From contig CAZQEN010000143.1 of NCBI GenBank assembly GCA_964591605.1, positions 1 to 17,894 of the forward strand: a DNA stretch of 17,894 nt, written 5' to 3'. Below are positions 13,571 through 17,894 of the stretch, one piece after another (the first letter of the stretch is position 1; each line of letters begins with the position of its first letter). Both the position numbers and the translations under genes were made by a program. The DNA is from CAYLLT01 sp964591605 (GTDB taxonomy: Bacteria; Planctomycetota; Phycisphaerae; UBA1845; PWPN01). The notes under the pieces are model-generated. The model was not told the origin of the DNA and did no database searches. It saw nothing but the letters and a program-made list of their open reading frames with translations.

Positions 13571-16303
13571 ATGCGGAGATGCGATTACACGCGGGTGTGG
13601 AGTGTCGTGTTGTCACTGTTTGTCGTGCCCGGTACGAACGGCCAGACGGCCATGGCGCCTTCGGGGGAGGCTGGGGCGGCGGCGACGCGGCCCGGGCTGC
13701 TGCGGGAAACGCAACGGCTGGTGGATCGGGCGGATGAGCGGGTGAGCGTGCTCGAGAACGGGATGCACGTCATCCTGAAGGTGCACCGGACGGCGCCGGT
13801 GGTGTCGGTGCGCATGTACTGCCGCACGGGAAGCACTTTCGAGCAGGAATACCTGGGCACCGGGATGAGCCACCTGTTCGAGCACCTGCTGCACAGCGGG
13901 GCGACGACGACGCGGAGCGATCTGGAATCGCAGCGGATCCTCGACAGCATCGGCGGCAACACCAACGCGTACACGAGCTACGACGTGACGTGCTACTACA
14001 TCGACACCGCCCGGCAGCACCTCGCGACGGCCGTCGAGCTGCTGGGCGACTGGATCACGCGGCCGACCTTCCCGCAGGAGGCGTTCGAGCGCGAGTGGGG
14101 CGTCGTGCAGCGCGAGCTGGAGCGCGACGTGGATGACCCGGACACGCAGCTCTTTCAGACGGCCATGGAGACGCTCTACCGCGAGCACCCGATGCGGTTT
14201 CCGGTGATCGGGCACCAGCAGGCCCTGCAGAAACTCAAGAAGGAGGACATTGTCGGGTATTACCACCGCATGTACGTGCCGGACAACATCGTGGTGGTGA
14301 TCGTCGGCGATCTGGAGCTCGATGCGGCGCTGGAGGCGGTGCGGCAGCAGTTTGCGTCGTTCACGCGCAGCAAGGTGCCGACGATTGTGCTGCCCGAAGA
14401 GCCCGAGATGACCACGCCGCGGTTCGCGACCATGCGCATGAAGTTCGACGCGGCGCTGCTGGAGCTGGCCTGGCCGTCGATCCCGCTCATCCACCCCGAT
14501 CTCTACGCACTGGATCTGCTCAGCTACGTGCTCACGCAGGGCGAGAGCTCGCGGCTCGTGCGGCACGTTCGCGACGAGGGGCTCGCGTTTTCGATCAGCA
14601 GCTCGAGCTGGACGCCGGCGTGGGCGAAGGGCACCTTCGCAATCGTGGCCCGGACGGCGCCGAAGAATCTCGAAGAGGCCAAAGCCGCCATCCTCCATCA
14701 GGTGACGGCCGTGCAGAAAGATCTCCTCTCCGACGAGGAGCTCGCCCAGGCGAAGCGCCAGAAGTCGGCCGAGCACATCTTCGCCATGCAGAAAGCCGAA
14801 AACATCGCCGAGACGATGGCCGGCGATTTTCTGGCCACCGGCGACATCCATTTCAGCCGGCAGTACTTCGACAGGATCCAGCAGGTGACGGCCGAGCAGG
14901 TGCGCGAGGTGGCGCGGCGGTATCTGGCGCCGGAGCGGCTCGCGACGATCACGGTTGTGCCTGAGGATTACCACGCGCCCTCGGAGACGACGGCCGCCGC
15001 CGCCGCCCCCGAGCCGATCCGGCTGGTGACGTTCGAGAACGGCCTGCGCTGCCTGATCCGGCGCGATCCGACCACGCCGCTGGTGGCGATGGGCTCGTTT
15101 TCGCTCGGCGGCGTGCTCATGGAGGACGAAAACACGAGCGGCCTGAGCCGCCTGGCCGCGCAGCTCGCTGGGCGCGGCACAAAGGCCCGCTCCGCCGAAC
15201 AGATCGCCCGCTTTTTCGACTCGCGCGGCGCGGAGTTCGAGAGCAACTCCGGGACCAACACCATTTACTTCCGCGCCCAGGTCCTCAAACAGGATTTCGA
15301 GCCGGCGCTCGAGGTGTTTGCCGACGTGGTGTGCAACCCTACGTTCCCCGGCAGCGAGCTGGATGAGGCGCGGGCCCGCCAGCTCGACGCGATCGCCCAG
15401 CTCGATGAATACTGGCGCAGCGAACTGACCACCTACTTTCAGAGCCGCTTCTTTGCCGGCAGTCCGTACCGGTTCCCGCCCGTCGGCACGCGCGCGGTCG
15501 TCGAGAAAGCGACGCGCGAACAGGTGGAAGCGTTCTACCGCCGCTGCGTGACCGGCCCCGGCACGGTCATCGCCATCTTCGGGGACATCGACGCGGCGCA
15601 GGCCGAGTCTCTGGCCCGCAGATGCTTTGCCTCGCTGCCGGATTGGCGGCCGGCGCTGCCCGAGGCCGGCCGGCCCGGCTGCGACAAGCCGGTCGTGTAC
15701 GTCAAGCCCGCTCCGCCCGCGCGCGGGACGGCCGGCGTCGCCGTCGGCTTTGCGGGCATGAAGGTGACCGACACGGACGACCGGGTGAAGCTGGATGTCC
15801 TCGATACGATCATCAGCGGCTACCGTTACCCGACCGGCTGGCTGTTCAACGCGCTGCGCGGCGGAGACAAGAGTCTCGTCTACGAGGTGCATGCCCAGAA
15901 CGTCCCCGGGCTGGTGCCTGGTTATTTCGGGGTCTACGCCGGCTGCCAGCCCGACGAGGTGAAAACCGTTTACGACATCATCATGGCCCAGCTCGAGAAG
16001 GCCCGGCGCGGGGAATTCACGCCGGCCGAGCTGCAGCGGGCGGTCACCATCATCAGCACCTCCGAGATCATGGAGAGCCAGACCAGCAGCGAGCGGGCCA
16101 TGCAGGCCGCCCTCGACGAGCTTTACGGCCTGGGCTACGACTACCGCGAGCGCTTCCGCGAGCGCGTCGCGAAGGTGACGCTCGACGATGTCCGGCAGAT
16201 CGCCCGCAAGTATCTGACCATCCCGACGGTGGCCGTGGTGACTCCGGCGCCGGAGAAGGTGGAACTGGGAATCGCTGACAAGCGCGTCGAGCCGGCGCGA
16301 TGA
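13571..16303 (+). CDS. Exported M16 zinc peptidase with two fused lobes
   Basis: From the ATG at 13571 this is 910 residues. A probable signal peptide covers residues 1-24 (basic start, VWSVVLSLFVV core). The N-terminal M16 half (~50-470) carries the inverted zinc motif HLFEH (101-105), and E182 in VVQRELE lies at the spacing expected of the distal zinc ligand, so it should be an active metallopeptidase. The second half (~490-900) starts with a similar LVTFENGLRCLIRRD but has RLAAQ where HxxEH would be. It is therefore the usual inactive partner lobe, as in pitrilysin-like single-chain enzymes. It likely degrades peptides in the periplasm. The ATG at 13571 is preferred over a GTG at 13553 because GAGAGG lies 10 bases upstream and the signal peptide starts there. 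Some M16 pairs in other bacteria are separate genes; here they are one chain. Confidence 0.9.
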   Translation: MRRCDYTRVWSVVLSLFVVPGTNGQTAMAPSGEAGAAATRPGLLRETQRLVDRADERVSVLENGMHVILKVHRTAPVVSVRMYCRTGSTFEQEYLGTGMSHLFEHLLHSGATTTRSDLESQRILDSIGGNTNAYTSYDVTCYYIDTARQHLATAVELLGDWITRPTFPQEAFEREWGVVQRELERDVDDPDTQLFQTAMETLYREHPMRFPVIGHQQALQKLKKEDIVGYYHRMYVPDNIVVVIVGDLELDAALEAVRQQFASFTRSKVPTIVLPEEPEMTTPRFATMRMKFDAALLELAWPSIPLIHPDLYALDLLSYVLTQGESSRLVRHVRDEGLAFSISSSSWTPAWAKGTFAIVARTAPKNLEEAKAAILHQVTAVQKDLLSDEELAQAKRQKSAEHIFAMQKAENIAETMAGDFLATGDIHFSRQYFDRIQQVTAEQVREVARRYLAPERLATITVVPEDYHAPSETTAAAAAPEPIRLVTFENGLRCLIRRDPTTPLVAMGSFSLGGVLMEDENTSGLSRLAAQLAGRGTKARSAEQIARFFDSRGAEFESNSGTNTIYFRAQVLKQDFEPALEVFADVVCNPTFPGSELDEARARQLDAIAQLDEYWRSELTTYFQSRFFAGSPYRFPPVGTRAVVEKATREQVEAFYRRCVTGPGTVIAIFGDIDAAQAESLARRCFASLPDWRPALPEAGRPGCDKPVVYVKPAPPARGTAGVAVGFAGMKVTDTDDRVKLDVLDTIISGYRYPTGWLFNALRGGDKSLVYEVHAQNVPGLVPGYFGVYAGCQPDEVKTVYDIIMAQLEKARRGEFTPAELQRAVTIISTSEIMESQTSSERAMQAALDELYGLGYDYRERFRERVAKVTLDDVRQIARKYLTIPTVAVVTPAPEKVELGIADKRVEPAR

Positions 16304-16639
16304 ATTGGGCGACGGATCCCTACGCAGGAACGCGGAATGATTTGCACTGTCGAACTGGCTGGCATGGGTCCCGGCGCGCCGGGATACTCGCTGCCCGTGT
16401 TTCGTGCGCACCGGCAATGGGTACATTGCCCATGCCGCCCCGCGTGAGTCTTTCTGCGTTCCTCCTGAGCGGTTGTTCGGGTGGCGCCGGGTAACGCTCG
16501 TCTTCTCGGCTGCCCGGCCGGACCTCTTGCCCCGGCACCTGGTGCGGCCCATACTGGTGGTGCGCGGTCGGGCAGAGGGATTGCTTCTCGATCACCTCTC
16601 CTCCTGGCAGTCGACGGACCCGCCCGAAAGAGGCAGATC
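16304..16639. other. Non-coding spacer with nested inverted repeats
   Basis: No gene is recognised in these 336 bases. Between 16361 and 16436 lie an outer 8-base inverted repeat (GGCATGGG and CCCATGCC), a perfect 16-base palindrome TCCCGGCGCGCCGGGA (16369-16384) and GGCAAT/ATTGCC (16413-16430). The palindrome could end transcription of the protease gene, but no T-run follows. The rest of the spacer shows nothing I can name. Confidence 0.5.
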
Positions 16640-17329
16640 ATGCATCCACGGCCGTATCTGTCTGTCGTCACGCGGATTATGGTTGCACGCCGGTGGGTTC
16701 GAAACCGGCGGCCGGTCCTCTCGACGTCATATGCCTGCGTCCAGACGTGTGTCTTCTGTCTGATTGCGATTCAGGGCTGCGAGTTTGGCTGCCCGCCGGT
16801 GGAACTTCCCGAGACGAGGGCGTACCTGTCCGGTGAGATCCTGCTCGAAGGCGAACACTTCGTGGACCAGGACGAAGCGAACCATCGCCCGACGCGCTGG
16901 GCGCGGCGCGGAGAGGATTGGGTTGCCATCGCAGACTTCCAGTCTTTCTCCGAGCCGTGCCTGTCCGACCGGATCCGATGTCTGTTCATGACGGACTGCT
17001 ACTGGCCTGCTCTGGATACGCGATACGTTCTCCTGGCCGGCGGCATGGGAGCGAGCGCGAGCGGGCTGCTGGTGCCGGTGGACGACTGGGTCGTGCGCGA
17101 GCACACGGTGACGTTCGTGGAGCAGGGCGACGCATCGATCCGGGTCGAAGCCCGGTATGACGGCCCCAAGGGTGCGGATGACGACTGGTACTACGGCCGG
17201 CCCTATTCGCGGCTCGTCACGCTGGAAATCCTGGGGCCGGAAACGGACGACTATGAGACGCTTGAAAACGAGGCCCAGCAGCTCGTCGCCGAGGCCCGCG
17301 CACGAAACGAAGGGCAGAATGGAGGCTGA
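16640..17329 (+). CDS. Probable lipoprotein of unknown function
   Basis: From the ATG at 16640 this is 229 residues. I do not recognise the family. A basic N-terminal stretch (ARRWVRNRRP) is followed by a hydrophobic segment, and IQGC at 44-47 is a loose lipobox, so it may be a lipoprotein with C47 as the lipidated residue. The mature part is acidic and rich in Trp, Tyr and Asp, with four further cysteines (one at C51), two of them in EPCLSDRIRCLF. It ends in a short charged helix. The start is chosen because AAAGAGG lies 6 bases upstream (16627-16633). The longer frame from 16481 adds a Pro/Gly/Arg-rich leader typical of non-coding GC-rich DNA. A later ATG at 16679 would give a more usual signal length but lacks a ribosome site. 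It may be co-transcribed with the gene after it, 137 bases away. Confidence 0.6.
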   Translation: MHPRPYLSVVTRIMVARRWVRNRRPVLSTSYACVQTCVFCLIAIQGCEFGCPPVELPETRAYLSGEILLEGEHFVDQDEANHRPTRWARRGEDWVAIADFQSFSEPCLSDRIRCLFMTDCYWPALDTRYVLLAGGMGASASGLLVPVDDWVVREHTVTFVEQGDASIRVEARYDGPKGADDDWYYGRPYSRLVTLEILGPETDDYETLENEAQQLVAEARARNEGQNGG

Positions 17330-17372
17330 TGCGGTGTCTCACAGCAGCGTGTGCCCAGGAGAACCAATGGTT

Positions 17373-17449
17373 ACCACGAAGACACGAAGGCACGAAGGAT
17401 AGGAGGCGAATCATCTCATCTCTTCTTCGTGGCTTCGTGCCTTCGTGGT
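17373..17449. repeat. Long inverted repeat built from 'cacgaag' units
   Basis: The left arm (17373-17397) and right arm (17425-17449) are 25 bases each and pair at 23 of 25 positions around a 27-base spacer. Each arm is itself made of about three 'cacgaag' units 8-9 bases apart. It lies between two plus-strand genes and ends 5 bases before the AGGAG of the downstream gene. A transcript would fold into a stable stem there. Confidence 0.8.
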
Positions 17450-17466
17450 GAATCAGGAGCTGAGCC

Positions 17467-17894
17467 GTGCTGATAAGAATGAATCGTCTCACCATCGTGC
17501 CCGTGCTGCTGCTCGCGCTGCGGCCGGCGCCGGCGGGGGCGTGCTCGTGCGCGTTGCCGCCGCCGGTGGCCGAGGCGTTTGCCGAGTATGACGCGGTGTT
17601 CATCGGCCGGGCGGTGTCGTACCGGCCGATCTGGCTCAGCGCGCTGGGCTCCGGGCGGGCGGTCACGTTCGAGGTCGAGGAGGCCTGGAAGGGCATCAGC
17701 GGGCAGCGCGTGGAGGTCAAGACCGGCAGCATCGGCGGCTCCTGCGGCGTCTGGCCGGCCAACGGCGAGCGGCTCATCGTCTTTGCCAGCCGATGGGAGG
17801 AAGGGCTCCACATGGGCATCTGCTCGAACACCACGTCCGACGCGCAGGCCATCGAGCGGGCCCGCGCCGAAATCGCGGCCACCGGCGCCGAGCC
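17467..17894 (+). CDS. Secreted TIMP/NTR-like protein (3' end outside window)
   Basis: The GTG at 17467 has AGGAG 7 bases upstream (17455-17459). The frame stays open to the window end, giving 142 residues plus two bases. An in-frame ATG at 17479 is the alternative. The signal peptide is residues 1-25 (ending PAPAGA), so the mature protein starts CSC. The pattern after it is DAVFIGRAVSY, VTFEVEEAWKG, SCGVWPANGERLIVFA and GICSNTTSD. It resembles bacterial proteins with the OB-like fold of tissue inhibitors of metalloproteinases, where the N-terminal CxC and later cysteines form disulfides. Function in bacteria is unclear; protease inhibition is possible but only by analogy. An M16 protease gene lies two genes upstream, though an inhibitor of this fold is not expected to target M16 enzymes. 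Confidence 0.7.
   Translation, partial: MLIRMNRLTIVPVLLLALRPAPAGACSCALPPPVAEAFAEYDAVFIGRAVSYRPIWLSALGSGRAVTFEVEEAWKGISGQRVEVKTGSIGGSCGVWPANGERLIVFASRWEEGLHMGICSNTTSDAQAIERARAEIAATGAE

Noticed and set aside
13613..16552. A 979-residue open frame antisense to the M16 protease, and similar long antisense frames at 6219-8546, 9556-11208 and 1338-2585
   Set aside because: They mirror real genes, have Arg/Pro/Ala-rich low-complexity translations with no motifs, and are expected in high-GC codon-biased DNA.

Overview
The window looks like part of a planctomycete chromosome, most likely near the Phycisphaerae. This is inferred from the high GC content, exported proteins ending in short dockerin-like Asp-rich repeats of the DxDxDVDxxD type, one protein with a C-terminal PEP-CTERM anchor, HDOD-GGDEF and lone receiver-domain signalling proteins, and many short hairpin repeats between genes. 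No rRNA, tRNA, CRISPR array, transposase or integrase was seen.

Layout: 1-450 is the 3' end of a probable site-specific DNA methyltransferase whose frame contains a hairpin repeat. 568-1767 encodes an exported 7-bladed lactonase. 1768-2085 is repeat DNA between convergent genes. 2086-3621 (-) is an HDOD-GGDEF protein, followed by a ~520-base gap and a single-domain response regulator (4144-4584). 4615-9424 holds three exported, probably surface-located proteins: a dockerin-like protein on the minus strand, a divergent 700-residue dockerin-like protein, and a PEP-CTERM protein. 9547-11241 is ettA, the ABC-F translation factor.

11281-13057 (-) is a tight three-gene operon encoding a dual-OB-domain protein followed by two different DUF488 proteins. 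The genes overlap by ATGA and GTGA, so they are translationally coupled. This is the best candidate here for an uncharacterised system. 13058-13570 is a mosaic of small palindromes and a 40-base tandem repeat. 13571-16303 is an exported two-lobed M16 zinc protease. 16304-16639 is non-coding with nested inverted repeats. 16640-17329 is a probable lipoprotein of unknown function. A long 'cacgaag' inverted repeat precedes a TIMP-like secreted protein (17467 to the window end).

The genes do not form one pathway. The coherent groups are the surface-protein cluster, the neighbouring signalling pair (HDOD-GGDEF and receiver), and the dual-OB/DUF488 operon. The most notable non-coding signal is a hairpin family with 8-base arms, a 3-base loop and a CCACA tail. 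It occurs at three sites with compensatory arm changes, once inside the methyltransferase frame. A second is a 14-base motif shared upstream of two of the exported-protein genes. All functional calls rest on reading the translated sequence, without database searches.
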